Shown: positions 1-9,965 of the stretch, in pieces
Numbering within the stretch: the stretch's first letter is position 1
Layout of the letters: each line of letters starts with the position of its first letter
Position numbers and translations under genes: made by a program
DNA from: Acidobacteriota bacterium
GTDB lineage: Bacteria > Actinomycetota > Actinomycetes > Actinomycetales > Microbacteriaceae
Reading direction: 5' to 3'
Assembly: GCA_019351995.1 (NCBI GenBank)
Contig: JABBOD010000022.1
Span: 1-44,641, forward strand
Length of the DNA stretch: 44,641 nucleotides
The notes under the pieces: model-generated
What the model saw: only the letters and a program-made list of their open reading frames with translations
Database searches by the model: none
What the model was told of the DNA's origin: nothing

Positions 1-51
1 GGCCGGCGAAGGGTGCCCCCCAGGTCCTGCCCGGCTAGGTGTCGCGCCTAG

Positions 52-903
52 CTAGGCGGACCGCCCCGAGGCCTTTGTGCGCCCAACTGACTTCGCGGGG
101 GTACCAGCACGCTGCTTCTCGACGCGCTGGTTCTCAACGCTGCGGCGCAGCGCCTCCATCAAATCCAGTACCTCGCCCCCGCCGCGCCCCTCGGCGCGGC
201 CGAAGGTGGCTTCGGTGTCGAGGGCGTCACCCTGCTCGAGCTTCGCCTCCACCAGCGTCCGCAACTGCTGCTGGTAGTCGTCCGTGAACTTGTCCGGCGT
301 GAAGTCACTCGAAAAGCTCTCGACCAGTTGCTTCGACATCGTGAGTTCGGCATCCGTGATCTTCGGCACCTCGTCGAGCTCGGGGAACCGCGCTTCGCGC
401 ACCTCGTCGTCCCACAGCAGGGTTTGCAGCATGAGCACCTCGTCGTGCACGCGCAGGGCAGCGAGCCGCGTCTTCTGCCGCAAAGCGAACCGCACAATGG
501 CGGTGCGATCCGTCGCCTGGAGCGTCTCGCGCAGCAACACGTAGGCCTTCGTCGACTTCGAGTCCGGGGCGAGAAAGTAGCTTTTCTCGAACATGATGGG
601 GTCGACCTGCTCGCTGGGCACGAACTCCACGACGTCGATGTCCTTACTGCGTTCGGCGGGCAGCGCCGCCAGGTCGTCCGCGGTCAGAATGACGGTCTCG
701 TCGCCATCGACGTATGCCTTCGCGATGTGCTCGTATTCAACGATCTCGCCGTCGATCTCGCAGCGCCGCTGATACCGGATCCGCCCTCCGTCCACGTCGT
801 GCACCTGGTGCAGAGGCACGTCGTGGTCCTCGGTGGCGGCGTACAGCTTCACGGGGACGTTCACGAGTCCGAAGCTGAGGGAGCCCTTCCAGATGGAACG
901 CAT
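52..903 (-). CDS. ku: Ku protein, NHEJ DNA end-binding
   Basis: Bacterial Ku homologue that binds double-strand break ends as a homodimer and recruits the LigD ligase/polymerase. The protein is about 283 residues, normal for bacterial Ku. It opens with the family signature RSIWKGSLSFGLVNVPVKLY and continues through the single Ku beta-barrel core (roughly residues 10-200) to a charged Lys/Arg-rich tail ending at the stop at 52-54. I prefer the ATG at 903 because most family members begin M-R-x-I-W-K-G; an in-frame GTG two codons upstream (909), preceded by GAGGAAG, is equally possible. It is divergent from ligD, and about 150 bp between them hold the promoters. Identification is secure from the sequence; the role is family knowledge. 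Confidence 0.96.
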   Translation of the reverse strand: MRSIWKGSLSFGLVNVPVKLYAATEDHDVPLHQVHDVDGGRIRYQRRCEIDGEIVEYEHIAKAYVDGDETVILTADDLAALPAERSKDIDVVEFVPSEQVDPIMFEKSYFLAPDSKSTKAYVLLRETLQATDRTAIVRFALRQKTRLAALRVHDEVLMLQTLLWDDEVREARFPELDEVPKITDAELTMSKQLVESFSSDFTPDKFTDDYQQQLRTLVEAKLEQGDALDTEATFGRAEGRGGGEVLDLMEALRRSVENQRVEKQRAGTPAKSVGRTKASGRSA

Positions 904-1042
904 CCCCACATCTTCCTCGCGTGGCGGCCATAGCTCCAGCGCTGATCCGATGGACCCCGCGCGCGCAGGGGTCCGCCGCGGCGTAGCCGGATCTGTGGAG
1001 AGGTGGTGGCACCATCACACGGTCCACGGGCCCGGCCGCGAG

Positions 1043-1048
1043 TACCGT
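1043..1048 (+). promoter_or_regulatory. Candidate -10 box of leaderless ligD
   Basis: TACCGT lies 6 nt before the ligD ATG and no Shine-Dalgarno is visible. This spacing would put the transcription start at or next to the start codon. No convincing -35 was found. Confidence 0.45.
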
Positions 1049-1054
1049 TGCGGA

Positions 1055-3574
1055 ATGGGCGAGGCGAGAGCAGGCTCCGACAGTTCCGTCAATGTCGGCG
1101 GCCATCGCATCCGTTTGACGCACCTGGACAAGGTGCTCTATCCGGAGACCGGCACCACCAAGGCCGAGGTCATCGAGTACTACTCGCGGGTCGCCGACGC
1201 GTTGATCGCCGCCGCACGGGATCGACCCGCCACCCGCAAACGCTGGGTGTCCGGCGTCGGCACCCAGGCGCATCCCGGCCCGGTGTTCTTCGAGAAGAAC
1301 CTGCCGGCCTCGGCGCCGCACTGGATCGCGCGCCGGCCGATCCAGCACTCCGACCATGTGAATGACTACCCGCTGGTGAACAACCTGGCGACCCTCGTCT
1401 GGCTGGCGCAGCAGGCAGCCCTCGAGATCCACGTTCCGCAATGGCGCTTCGGCAGAAACGGTGCTCGCCGGAACCCCGATCGACTGGTTCTCGACCTGGA
1501 CCCCGGCGAGGGGACCGGGTTGGTGGAGTGTGCGGAGGTGGCGAAGCTCGCCCGCTCGCTCCTGACGGGCATGGGGCTTGAGCCGGTTCCGGTAACCAGC
1601 GGGAGCAAAGGCATCCATCTCTATGCCGCACTGGACGGCCGGCAGTCGAGCGACGATGTCTCGGCGGTCGCGCACGAGCTGGCGCGGGCGCTGGAGGCCG
1701 ACCACCCCGATCTCGTGGTCAGCGAGATGAAGAAGTCGGTGCGGCGAGGGAAGGTGCTCGTCGACTGGAGCCAGAACAACGGCTCGAAGACCACGGTCGT
1801 CCCGTATTCGCTGCGCGGTCGTTCACGGCCGACCGTTGCCGCGCCGCGCACGTGGCGTGAGATCGCCTCCCCCCAGCTGAAACAGCTGGAGTTCGCCGAG
1901 GTGCTGAAGCGCCTCGACACGAAGGGCGATCTGCTCGCCGAGCTCTCCGCCGGCCATCCACACGCTGATCCGAACGGTGAGGACCTTGCCGAGTACCGAC
2001 GGATGCGCACCAAGTCGCGGACGCCAGAGCCATTCGGCGAGGTGGCCGGCAGTGATCCGAGTTGGACACCCGATCCCCGCAACCCCCATTTCGTCATTCA
2101 GGAGCACCACGCCAGTTCGCTGCACTACGACTTCCGCCTCGAGCGCGACGGCGTGCTGGTGAGTTGGGCCGTGCCGAAAGGAGTTCCGACCGATCCGGCG
2201 CACAACCACCTCGCCGTGCACGTCGAGGACCACCCCTTCGATTACGGGACGTTCGAAGGACGCATTCCGAAAGGGGAATACGGCGCGGGTGAGGTGACGA
2301 TCTGGGATCGCGGTCGCTATGAACTGGAGAAGTGGCGCGACGACCCCGGCACGGGAGAGGTCATTCTGACGATCCACGGCGAGAAGCACGGCCCGAAGCG
2401 ACTCGCGCTGATTCAGACCGGGAACGACGGCAATCCGAAGAACTGGATGCTGCACCTGATGAAAGACCAGGATGCCGTCAACTGGGACGCGGAGGGCGGC
2501 CCGGAGAAGATCGCGACGGGTGCGAAGTGGCGCGGGCACGCGTCGGTGCCCGCCGGGCGCAAGGGACTCGGAACCCCCACGAAGACGGTCGTCGGATCAC
2601 CGGCAACGGGTGACACCGTCCATCCGATGCTGGCAACGCTCGGCGCGACAACGGGGGCCGACCGGTTCGTGGGCGGGGACGAGTGGGCGTACGAGATGAA
2701 GTGGGATGGCATCCGGGCGATCGCCACGATCCGCGGCGACGAGGTGACGCTTCGCAGCCGCAACGGCATGGATCTCACCGCGAGCTACCCCGAGCTGGCC
2801 GAACTGCGAGAGGCCGTGAACGGCGACGCGGTACTGGATGGCGAGATCGTCGCCCTCGACGACGCCGGTCGCCCCCGTTTCGGCACCCTGCAGAAGCGGA
2901 TGGGCCTCACCCGCCCACGCGACGTGGAGCGAGCGCGGGTCACGACACCCGTGCACTTCTTCGTGTTCGACGTGCTCTCGCTCGGACGGACACCCCACGA
3001 ATCGGAGCCATATGAGCACCGTCGAGCGCTGCTGCGGAGGAGCGTGACGGATCGCGGCGCGATCACGGTGCCCCCGGACGCCGGTGACGATCTCGCCACG
3101 GCGCTGGCAACGAGCAGGAAGCTCGGCCTCGAAGGTGTGATGGCGAAGCGCCGCACGAGCCCGTACCGGGTTGGCGCGCGCAGCCGAGACTGGATCAAGC
3201 TCAAGCACACGCTGACCCAGGAGGTCGTGATCGGCGGCTGGCGCGCCGGCAACGGACATCGCGCTGACAGTGTCGGGTCTCTGCTGGTGGGGATTCCGGG
3301 TGCGGATGGCCTGCGATACGTCGGACGCGTCGGCACCGGCTTCACCGACCGTCAGTTGTCGCAGTTGCGAACGACGCTCGATGGGCTCGCCCGGAAGACC
3401 AGCTCCCTGCTCGACGTGCCGAGCGCCGACGCCCGCGACGCGCACTGGGTGACTCCCACACTGGTGGGCGAGGTGGAGTTCGCGGAGCTCACTCCCGACG
3501 GGCGGCTACGGGCTCCGGCATGGCGGGGGTTGCGACCGGACAAGTCACCGCACGACGTCGTTCGCGAATCCTGA
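1055..3574 (+). CDS. ligD: ATP-dependent DNA ligase LigD (Pol-PE-Lig)
   Basis: Multifunctional NHEJ ligase of 839 residues with three domains in the mycobacterial order. The N-terminal primase-polymerase domain (about 10-290) has the metal-binding LDLDPG (D147 and D149) and SGSKGIHLY motifs. The 3'-phosphoesterase domain (about 340-480) carries the HFVIQEHHASSLHYDFRLE signature at 345-363. The C-terminal ATP-dependent ligase domain has motif I EMKWDGIRA with the adenylated lysine near K549, followed by an OB fold. The open frame extends upstream to 833, but that part is not conserved and overlaps ku in antisense. The ATG at 1055 gives the usual N-terminus and sits 6 nt after a -10-like box. 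Divergent from ku, its partner in end joining; all three catalytic domains look intact. Confidence 0.96.
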   Translation: MGEARAGSDSSVNVGGHRIRLTHLDKVLYPETGTTKAEVIEYYSRVADALIAAARDRPATRKRWVSGVGTQAHPGPVFFEKNLPASAPHWIARRPIQHSDHVNDYPLVNNLATLVWLAQQAALEIHVPQWRFGRNGARRNPDRLVLDLDPGEGTGLVECAEVAKLARSLLTGMGLEPVPVTSGSKGIHLYAALDGRQSSDDVSAVAHELARALEADHPDLVVSEMKKSVRRGKVLVDWSQNNGSKTTVVPYSLRGRSRPTVAAPRTWREIASPQLKQLEFAEVLKRLDTKGDLLAELSAGHPHADPNGEDLAEYRRMRTKSRTPEPFGEVAGSDPSWTPDPRNPHFVIQEHHASSLHYDFRLERDGVLVSWAVPKGVPTDPAHNHLAVHVEDHPFDYGTFEGRIPKGEYGAGEVTIWDRGRYELEKWRDDPGTGEVILTIHGEKHGPKRLALIQTGNDGNPKNWMLHLMKDQDAVNWDAEGGPEKIATGAKWRGHASVPAGRKGLGTPTKTVVGSPATGDTVHPMLATLGATTGADRFVGGDEWAYEMKWDGIRAIATIRGDEVTLRSRNGMDLTASYPELAELREAVNGDAVLDGEIVALDDAGRPRFGTLQKRMGLTRPRDVERARVTTPVHFFVFDVLSLGRTPHESEPYEHRRALLRRSVTDRGAITVPPDAGDDLATALATSRKLGLEGVMAKRRTSPYRVGARSRDWIKLKHTLTQEVVIGGWRAGNGHRADSVGSLLVGIPGADGLRYVGRVGTGFTDRQLSQLRTTLDGLARKTSSLLDVPSADARDAHWVTPTLVGEVEFAELTPDGRLRAPAWRGLRPDKSPHDVVRES

Positions 3575-3577
3575 GCC

Positions 3578-3611
3578 AGCGTCACACCGGGAGCTCAGGG
3601 ACCGTGACGCT
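3578..3611. terminator. Hairpin between convergent ligD and aspA
   Basis: AGCGTCAC (3578-3585) is the exact reverse complement of GTGACGCT (3604-3611), with an 18-nt loop. It lies between the ligD stop and the aspA stop and overlaps the latter. Without a T-run it is only a plausible bidirectional terminator. Confidence 0.4.
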
Positions 3612-5160
3612 AGCCCTCCGGGAGCGGCGGCGGGACGACGGGCAACGCGATCACACCCGTGACGGGCACCATCCCGCTGAGCCGTTCAGGCGAGAGCACC
3701 CTGGTCACTTCCTCCACCGACATCAGTCCCGCGCTGACCACGAGATCGGCGATCGAGGCGTTGGTGGTCAGCGCCGTGTGAGCGAGCGCCGCAGAGGCCG
3801 CGTAGCCGATGTATGGCGTGAGCGCCGTGACGACGCCAACGCTGGTCTCCACCTGCTGGGTGAGTCGTGCCGTGTTCGCGGTGATCCCGTCAATGCAGTT
3901 CACGCGGAGCGTGCGGCACGCGTTCGTCATCCAGGCGAGCGACTGCAGGATGCTGTGAGCGATCACCGGCTCGAAGGCGTTCAACTGCAGCTGGCCTGCC
4001 TCCGCGGCGGCGGTGACGACGGCATCCGCTCCGATGACGGTGAACGCGACCTGGTTCACCACCTCGGGGATCACCGGGTTGACTTTGCCCGGCATGATGC
4101 TCGAACCCGCCTGCCGTGCCGGCAGATTGATCTCACCGAGCCCGGCCTGCGGGCCGGAGGAGATGAGCCGCAGGTCGTTGCAGATCTTCGAGAGCTTGAC
4201 CGCGGCGCGCTTCAAGGTGCCGCTGACCGTCATGAAGATGCCAGCGTCGGCTGTGGCCTCGATGAGGTCTGGCGCGGTCTCCTGAGGGATGCCGGTGAGT
4301 TCTTCGAGGTGATGACGGACGGCCTCCGCATAGCGCGGGTCGGCGGTGATTCCGGTTCCGATCGCGGTGGCACCCATATTGATCTCGTTGAGCCACGGGA
4401 TGACTTCGCTCAGTCGGTCGTAATCCTCCTGCAGCGTGTGCGCGAAGCCGGTGAACTCCTGCCCGAGCGTCATCGGCACGGCATCCTGCAGCTGCGTACG
4501 ACCGACCTTGAGCACGTGGGCGAACTCGCGTCCCTTGGCGGCGAAGCTCGTGGTGAGCTTCGCGTGCTCGGACAGCAGTCGCTTCACCCCGAACACCATC
4601 GCCAGCTTGATCGCCGTCGGGTAGACGTCGTTGGTCGACTGGCTGCGGTTGACGTCGTCGATGGGATGCAGCGCCGAGTAGTCGCCCCGCGGAAGACCCA
4701 TCAGTTCGAGCCCGGCGTTGGCGATGACCTCGTTGGTGTTCATATTCGTGGAGGTGCCAGCACCTCCCTGAATCACGCCGACCACGAACTGATCGTGGAG
4801 TGCGCCGTCGACGATCCGCTGGCAGACCTCGTCGATGATGGCCGCCTTGGCCGGGTCGAGCACGCCGATCTCGAGGTTGGCCCGCGCGGAGGCCTGCTTG
4901 ACGAGAACCAGTGCCCGAATCAGGTCGGGATAGTTGCTGATGGCTCGGCGCGAGATGGGGAAGTTGACGAGGGCGCGCGCGGTGTGGACGCCCCAGTACG
5001 CAGCTGAGGGGATCTGCATCGATCCGAGAGAGTCGGTCTCCTTGCGGGTCGGACCGTCACCACTCAACAGTTCGTGGCTGTCGTCTGGCCCCGTCGTGAT
5101 GTTCTCGTCGCCCGTGATGAGCTGCTCCTGGCTGTGTTCGGAAACGCGGAGTCCGGGCAT
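3610..5160 (-). CDS. aspA: Aspartate ammonia-lyase
   Basis: Converts L-aspartate to fumarate and ammonia in the cytoplasm; fumarase/aspartase superfamily. The 516-residue protein has TDSLGSMQIP at 42-51, the TSTNMNTNEVIAN block at 136-148, and the superfamily signature GSSIMPGKVNP at 352-362, whose serine loop contains the catalytic base. The aspartase reading rather than fumarase is from overall resemblance. About 40 residues precede the conserved core, an unusually long and acidic extension for the family. The start is supported by AGGAGG 7 nt upstream. It ends tail to tail with ligD and is divergent from a small membrane-protein gene; no partner pathway gene lies next to it. Confidence 0.93.
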   Translation of the reverse strand: MPGLRVSEHSQEQLITGDENITTGPDDSHELLSGDGPTRKETDSLGSMQIPSAAYWGVHTARALVNFPISRRAISNYPDLIRALVLVKQASARANLEIGVLDPAKAAIIDEVCQRIVDGALHDQFVVGVIQGGAGTSTNMNTNEVIANAGLELMGLPRGDYSALHPIDDVNRSQSTNDVYPTAIKLAMVFGVKRLLSEHAKLTTSFAAKGREFAHVLKVGRTQLQDAVPMTLGQEFTGFAHTLQEDYDRLSEVIPWLNEINMGATAIGTGITADPRYAEAVRHHLEELTGIPQETAPDLIEATADAGIFMTVSGTLKRAAVKLSKICNDLRLISSGPQAGLGEINLPARQAGSSIMPGKVNPVIPEVVNQVAFTVIGADAVVTAAAEAGQLQLNAFEPVIAHSILQSLAWMTNACRTLRVNCIDGITANTARLTQQVETSVGVVTALTPYIGYAASAALAHTALTTNASIADLVVSAGLMSVEEVTRVLSPERLSGMVPVTGVIALPVVPPPLPEG

Positions 5161-5345
5161 CGCATTCCTCCTAGTTCGTCGTTGAGCGGTGGAAGTGGTG
5201 CGCCTGGTCGCACCCGAACGATGCTACTTCTCGCACGATGGTTCTGGCCCCCGCTCTGGGCATCGCGGCGCTGTGCTGACTGTCCATACGGTGGGATCAG
5301 GCCGAAACAGAGGCGGCTTGATCCATTTTCGGAGAAGAGAAGATC

Positions 5346-5672
5346 GTGCATTCACGTCGAGTACTGGGTGCGGTTGCGCTCGGTGCGATCGTCGTCGCTG
5401 CCATCAGTTTCGGCATCGTCGACGTCTCGATCGCGGATGCGGACGGGTGCGTCGGGGTGAGTGCGATCTGCACCAATCACACCGTTCCGCCGGTGGCGAT
5501 CAGCTTCGCGGCGCTGGGGGCGCTCTCGATCCTGGTGAGCATCCTGCCGATGGTGCAGTGGATCGTGGAGTCGATCCACGCGGGCCGCACCACGCACCAC
5601 GATGTCGCGATCGAGAAGGCGGTTCTGGCGCGCCGTCGAACGCGCGCGCTGGTTGGCGATGACCGCTTCTAA
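5346..5672 (+). CDS. Small two-TM membrane protein
   Basis: Unrecognised protein of 108 residues. Two hydrophobic segments (about 7-28 and 50-70) are separated by a loop with two cysteines (CVGVSAIC) that would sit on the outer side if the basic start is inside. The C-terminus is basic and ends ARRRTRALVGDDRF. The GTG start has the purine-rich GGAGAAGAGAAG upstream. It is a single gene between divergent aspA and a convergent helicase; codon usage and composition match the neighbours, so it is probably real, but no function can be assigned. Confidence 0.7.
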   Translation: MHSRRVLGAVALGAIVVAAISFGIVDVSIADADGCVGVSAICTNHTVPPVAISFAALGALSILVSILPMVQWIVESIHAGRTTHHDVAIEKAVLARRRTRALVGDDRF

Positions 5673-5906
5673 TCCGGTCACCCCCTCCATCGCGCCGGCG
5701 AGCTTGGCGCCACTGGTGCGAGGAACGCACTGCGTCGGGATCGATTGTGACCACGACGAGCTGGCTGGACCGGAGTCGCTCGCACCGCGGCCTCACGCCG
5801 CGCGCCACCTGGAGAGCACCTCGGGCCACCGCCGGGAGACCGAGGGTTCCTCGCGCCGAACGGTCAGCCGCGCCGCGCATCTGCCGACGTCCTGACGCGA
5901 CGAGGC

Positions 5907-8459
5907 TCAGAGTCGGTCGAAACGCAGCACGCGGACGACCGCGATGCCCTGCTCGGCTGATGCCTCCAGGTCGACCTCGGCGCTGATGCCCCAGTCGTGG
6001 TCGCCGGCCGGGTCGTCGATGATCTGCCGCACCGCCCACGAGTGCGGTCCCTCCGTGATGAGGATTCGCGCGGAGGAACGCGCGTCGGGACCGGTGCCGA
6101 TCGTGTCGTGCTCCTCGAAGTAGGCATCGAGCGCCTCCGGCCAACCGACATCCTGGTCGAGGGCGACGAGCTCGTCGTCGTGCTGCAGCGCGGCGAGTTG
6201 GACGCGTCGCCAGAGCTCGTTCCGCACCAGCACGAGGAAGGCGCGACGGTTCGTGACGACGCTCCTCGGCGCGGGCGGCACGACGGGCGCGTCCAGGGCC
6301 CCCGTCGCCGACAGCTCAGGGCCAACGGCGGTCAGAGTCTCCCACTCATCGAGCAGACTGGAATCAACCTGACGCACCAGCTCACCCAGCCACTCGATGA
6401 GATCCCGCAACTCGTCGTTCTTCGCCTCATCCGGGATGGTCTGACGGGCTGCCCTGAACGCGTCTGACAGGTAGCGCAGCACGAGACCCTCGCTGCGTCC
6501 GAGCTGATAGAACGCGACGTATTCCCCGAACGTCATCGCCCGCTCGTACAGCTCGCGCACCACCGATTTGGGTGAGAGCTCGAAGTCGCGCACCCACGGC
6601 TGGCTCGACGCGAAAGTCTCGAACGTGACCGTCAGCAGCTCCTCGAGGGGCTTCGGCCAGGTGACCGCCTCGAGCAACTCCATCCGCTGGTCGTACTCGA
6701 TCCCCTCCGCCTTCATCACCGCCACCGCCTCACCCCTGGCCTTGAACTGCTGCTGCGACAGGATCGGCCGAGGGTCGTCGAGCGTGGCCTCGAGCACGCT
6801 GATCATGTCGAGGGCGTAGCTGGGCGCTTCTCGGTCGAGCAATTCGAACGCGGCGAGCGCAAACGGCGACAGCGCCTGGTTAAGAGCGAAGTTCGGCTGC
6901 AGCTCCACCGTGAGCCGGACCGAGGCGCTTCCGTCGAATCCTCCCCCGGTCTGTTCGACGACGCCGCCAGCGCGCAGGGTTCGGTAGATCCCGATTGCAC
7001 GGCGGGCCAGCGCTCGCTGCCGTTGGAGGGTCTCGTGATTGTCGAAGATCAGCGAGCGGACGTTGTTGAACGCACTCCCGGGCAGGCGCGCGGCGACATC
7101 CGACCCGCGCCGACCGATCACGTTGATCAGCATCGCCGCCGTGAGTTGCATCGAGCTGGTGAGCGTCTCGGGGGCCGCCGCGATCATCCGGTCGAAGCTC
7201 AACGGACCCCAGCTGACGAACCCGTCTGGGGCCTTCTTCTTCTGACCGGCCTTCTTGGGCTTACCGGATGCCGCGGACGCCTCGGCCTTGGCGGAGATGC
7301 GAGCGTTCTCGATCTCGTGCTCAGGCGCCTCCGCGACCACTTCACCCGCCGTGTCGTATCCGGCGCGCCCGGCACGACCCGCGATCTGATGGAACTCGCG
7401 TGCGGAGAGCTGACGCATCTTGACGCCGTCGTACTTCGTGAGACCGGTGAACAGGACGGTTCGGATGGGCACATTGATGCCGACGCCCAGAGTGTCCGTT
7501 CCGCAGATCACCCGCAGCAGGCCACGCTGCGCGAGCTGCTCGACCAGACGGCGATATTTGGGCAGCATGCCCGCGTGGTGCACCCCGATGCCCGCACGAA
7601 TCAGGCGAGAGAGCGTCGCGCCGAATCCCGGGGAGAAGCGGAAGCCGCCGATCTCCTCGGCGATCGCATCCCGCTGCTCGCGCGAGGCGACTTTGACACT
7701 CGACAGCGCCTGTGCCCGCTCGACGGCGGCCGCCTGCGAGAAGTGAACGATGTAGATCGGGGCGAGCCCATCGCCGAGCAACTGCTCCACCGTCTCGTGC
7801 ACGGGCGTCATGACGTAGCGGTAGTCGAGCGGCACCGGACGAGAGACACCCGTCACCTGTACCACCTCGCGGCCGGTGCGACGCTCCAGATCGGCGGCGA
7901 GCTCGGTGACGTCGCCGAGGGTTGCCGACATCAGCAGGAACTGCGCGCGGGGAAGCAGCAGCAGAGGGACCTGCCATGCCCATCCGCGCTGGGGGTCGGC
8001 GTAGTAGTGGAACTCGTCCATGACCACGACATCCGCCGGAGCATCCGCCCCCTGCCGCAATGCGACGTTCGCCAAGATCTCGGCGGTGCAGCAGATGATC
8101 AGCGCATCCGGGTTCACGCTGGAGTCGCCGGTGACCATGCCGACGTTGGCCGCGCCGAAGGCGTCGACCAGTTGGAAGAACTTCTCGCTCACCAGCGCCT
8201 TGATCGGCGCCGTGTACCAGCTGCGCTGGCCCTGCGCGAGGGCGATGGCGTGGGCGGCGAGCGCGACGAGTGACTTACCGGTGCCGGTCGGCGTCGAGAG
8301 CACCAGGTGCTTGGCCAGCACCAGCTCGAGGACCGCCTCCTCCTGGGCCGGATAGAGCCGGATGCCCTGCTCCCTCGTCCACTCATCGAAGGTGCCGACG
8401 AAGTCATCCGGGTCGAAGGGCTGCCCCGAGCTCGGATCAGGGAGCCGGTCTGAGAGCAC
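5907..8459 (-). CDS. Ski2-like DEAD/DEAH-box helicase (DUF3516-type)
   Basis: Superfamily 2 RNA helicase of the Ski2/Mtr4-like actinobacterial type, about 850 residues. Motif I is STPTGTGKS (about 55-63), the Walker B box is MDEFHYY, and the helicase C domain contains HHAGMLPKYRRLVEQL and HQIAGRAGRAGYD. The C-terminal half matches the layout of actinobacterial helicases with a DUF3516 tail. The frame is open to 8780, but residues upstream of the GTG at 8457-8459 are low-complexity and not helicase-like, while the sequence after it fits the family N-terminus (LSDRLPDPSSG). It is divergent from the first DUF2510 gene. A role in RNA unwinding or decay is inferred; the substrate is unknown. Confidence 0.93.
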   Translation of the reverse strand: MLSDRLPDPSSGQPFDPDDFVGTFDEWTREQGIRLYPAQEEAVLELVLAKHLVLSTPTGTGKSLVALAAHAIALAQGQRSWYTAPIKALVSEKFFQLVDAFGAANVGMVTGDSSVNPDALIICCTAEILANVALRQGADAPADVVVMDEFHYYADPQRGWAWQVPLLLLPRAQFLLMSATLGDVTELAADLERRTGREVVQVTGVSRPVPLDYRYVMTPVHETVEQLLGDGLAPIYIVHFSQAAAVERAQALSSVKVASREQRDAIAEEIGGFRFSPGFGATLSRLIRAGIGVHHAGMLPKYRRLVEQLAQRGLLRVICGTDTLGVGINVPIRTVLFTGLTKYDGVKMRQLSAREFHQIAGRAGRAGYDTAGEVVAEAPEHEIENARISAKAEASAASGKPKKAGQKKKAPDGFVSWGPLSFDRMIAAAPETLTSSMQLTAAMLINVIGRRGSDVAARLPGSAFNNVRSLIFDNHETLQRQRALARRAIGIYRTLRAGGVVEQTGGGFDGSASVRLTVELQPNFALNQALSPFALAAFELLDREAPSYALDMISVLEATLDDPRPILSQQQFKARGEAVAVMKAEGIEYDQRMELLEAVTWPKPLEELLTVTFETFASSQPWVRDFELSPKSVVRELYERAMTFGEYVAFYQLGRSEGLVLRYLSDAFRAARQTIPDEAKNDELRDLIEWLGELVRQVDSSLLDEWETLTAVGPELSATGALDAPVVPPAPRSVVTNRRAFLVLVRNELWRRVQLAALQHDDELVALDQDVGWPEALDAYFEEHDTIGTGPDARSSARILITEGPHSWAVRQIIDDPAGDHDWGISAEVDLEASAEQGIAVVRVLRFDRL

Positions 8460-8637
8460 ACAGCGAGTCTGCCCTACCGTCGACGTGGAAAGCCCGCCCC
8501 CTCCATCCGAGGGTCGGTTCCGAACCACGGTCCTCAGCTTGGTGGACGGTTGCCCCCCGGTGGTGTACCCCGGTCGGTCGAACTTGTGCCCCTGTCTGGG
8601 TGAAATCCGGTAGTACCCGTCGTGACCCCCTTCCGAA

Positions 8638-8643
8638 TACGAT
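8638..8643 (+). promoter_or_regulatory. Candidate -10 box for first DUF2510 gene
   Basis: TACGAT about 50 nt before the GTG start, in the divergent helicase/DUF2510 intergenic region. Unlike the leaderless genes nearby, this transcript would have a leader with a TAAGGAG ribosome site. Confidence 0.3.
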
Positions 8644-8692
8644 TCAGAGGTAGTCGATGGACCCACTGTCCCCGGAACTGTAAGGAGCGCGC

Positions 8693-9898
8693 GTGCCTGA
8701 AGACGACGTCCGCGTTCCAGCCGGGTGGTATCCGGATCCGCTTGGACTGCCCCAGCTTCGCTGGTGGGACAATCACGCATGGACCGAGCACATTTCGGAT
8801 GCTCGCCAGCCGATGACCGCCACCGAGACCGTCACGACCAAACTGGCGTATGCCGACGACGAGCCGCTCGACGACCGCTCATTCGACCGGTTCGGCTTCG
8901 ACGGCGAACACGAGCTGAGCCGCCGCGAACGCCGCGAACGCGAGCGGCTGCGCGAAGCAGATGACGGCGTTCGCGAGCCGACATCCGGCTCCGCCGGCTA
9001 CGCCGAGCCGATCCTTTCGCTCGAAGCACCGGAGCGCGATCAGCTGTCGGTGGACGAGCCCTCCCCCGCTGTGCGGCTCGCCGCTGCGGGCCAGGTCACC
9101 GATGCGCCGACCAGCCAGCCGTTCGACATGGACACGCGCTTCGACGATTTGCTCGGCGAAGCGTCCGTCCCGCGCTCGGCTTTCGCTCATATCGGCGAAT
9201 CCGCGCCTTTTCTGGTGCCGACAACCCCGCCGGAACCGGATCGCTCGCCGAGTGAGCCCGCTCACCAGCACCTCGTCACCGACGTGCAGACCAACACCGG
9301 GCCCGCGTGGATCCTGACTCTTCTCCCGCTGTACACGCTGGTGGTCGGCCTGCTGCTCCTGCTCGCCGGTGCCGGCCAACCGCCGACGTCCTTCATGATC
9401 ATCGCGCTCTTCGGCATCCCGTACCTCGCGGGGATCGTGCTGGCCATCGTTGACCGACGCGCGCTCAAGGCCGCCGGGATGACGCGCCCCGCCAGCTGGG
9501 CGTGGTCCTTCCTGACTGTGCTCGTGTACCTGATCGCACGATTGGGTCGCACGGCGCGCGAATCCGGCACCGGCTTCGGTCCGCTTCTCACCTTCGTGCT
9601 GCTCGGGATCTCATTGCTCGCCGCGGGCATCGCCGTTCCGGGGCTGATCATCCAGCTCTCCCCCAGCGTCTTCTCGCACCAGGCGGAGGTCGCCATCGCT
9701 CAGAGCGCGTCCATCCTGGGCACCACACTGACCGCGGACTGCCCGACAACACCACCACTGATCCCGCAGCAGTCGTTCGTGTGCCACGCCAACAAGGCCG
9801 GCGGTCGCACCTATGACGTCACCGTGAGCCTGCAGCGCTCCAATGGCTGGATCAACTGGCGTGTCGACGACTGGGGCGTGTTCTCGGCCACCAACTGA
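8693..9898 (+). CDS. DUF2510 membrane protein with DUF4333-like tail (array copy 1)
   Basis: Protein of 401 residues with three parts. Residues 8-35 form a DUF2510 module (PAGWYPDPLGLPQLRWWDN followed by WTEH), a short tryptophan-rich motif. Residues 36-195 are a charged, probably disordered linker. From about 203 on there are four hydrophobic helices, followed by a C-terminal domain with paired cysteines (TADCPTT and FVCHANK) that resembles DUF4333 and would lie outside the membrane. The GTG start is preceded by TAAGGAG. It is the first of four consecutive genes with the same N-terminal module. The function of DUF2510 proteins is not established; a cytoplasmic adaptor module tethered to the membrane is inference. 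Confidence 0.85.
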   Translation: MPEDDVRVPAGWYPDPLGLPQLRWWDNHAWTEHISDARQPMTATETVTTKLAYADDEPLDDRSFDRFGFDGEHELSRRERRERERLREADDGVREPTSGSAGYAEPILSLEAPERDQLSVDEPSPAVRLAAAGQVTDAPTSQPFDMDTRFDDLLGEASVPRSAFAHIGESAPFLVPTTPPEPDRSPSEPAHQHLVTDVQTNTGPAWILTLLPLYTLVVGLLLLLAGAGQPPTSFMIIALFGIPYLAGIVLAIVDRRALKAAGMTRPASWAWSFLTVLVYLIARLGRTARESGTGFGPLLTFVLLGISLLAAGIAVPGLIIQLSPSVFSHQAEVAIAQSASILGTTLTADCPTTPPLIPQQSFVCHANKAGGRTYDVTVSLQRSNGWINWRVDDWGVFSATN

Positions 9899-9965
9899 GG
9901 GCACACTTCGAAGAACACCACAACCACGCTGGGGCAGGTTTCAGTGACCGCAGCAGTTACGACAT

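Noticed and set aside
833..1054. Upstream extension of the LigD frame
   Set aside because: It overlaps the ku start in antisense, is not polymerase-like, and a good leaderless start exists at 1055.
8460..8780. N-terminal extension of the Ski2-like helicase
   Set aside because: Low-complexity sequence with no helicase features; the GTG at 8459 gives the expected N-terminus and leaves a divergent promoter region.
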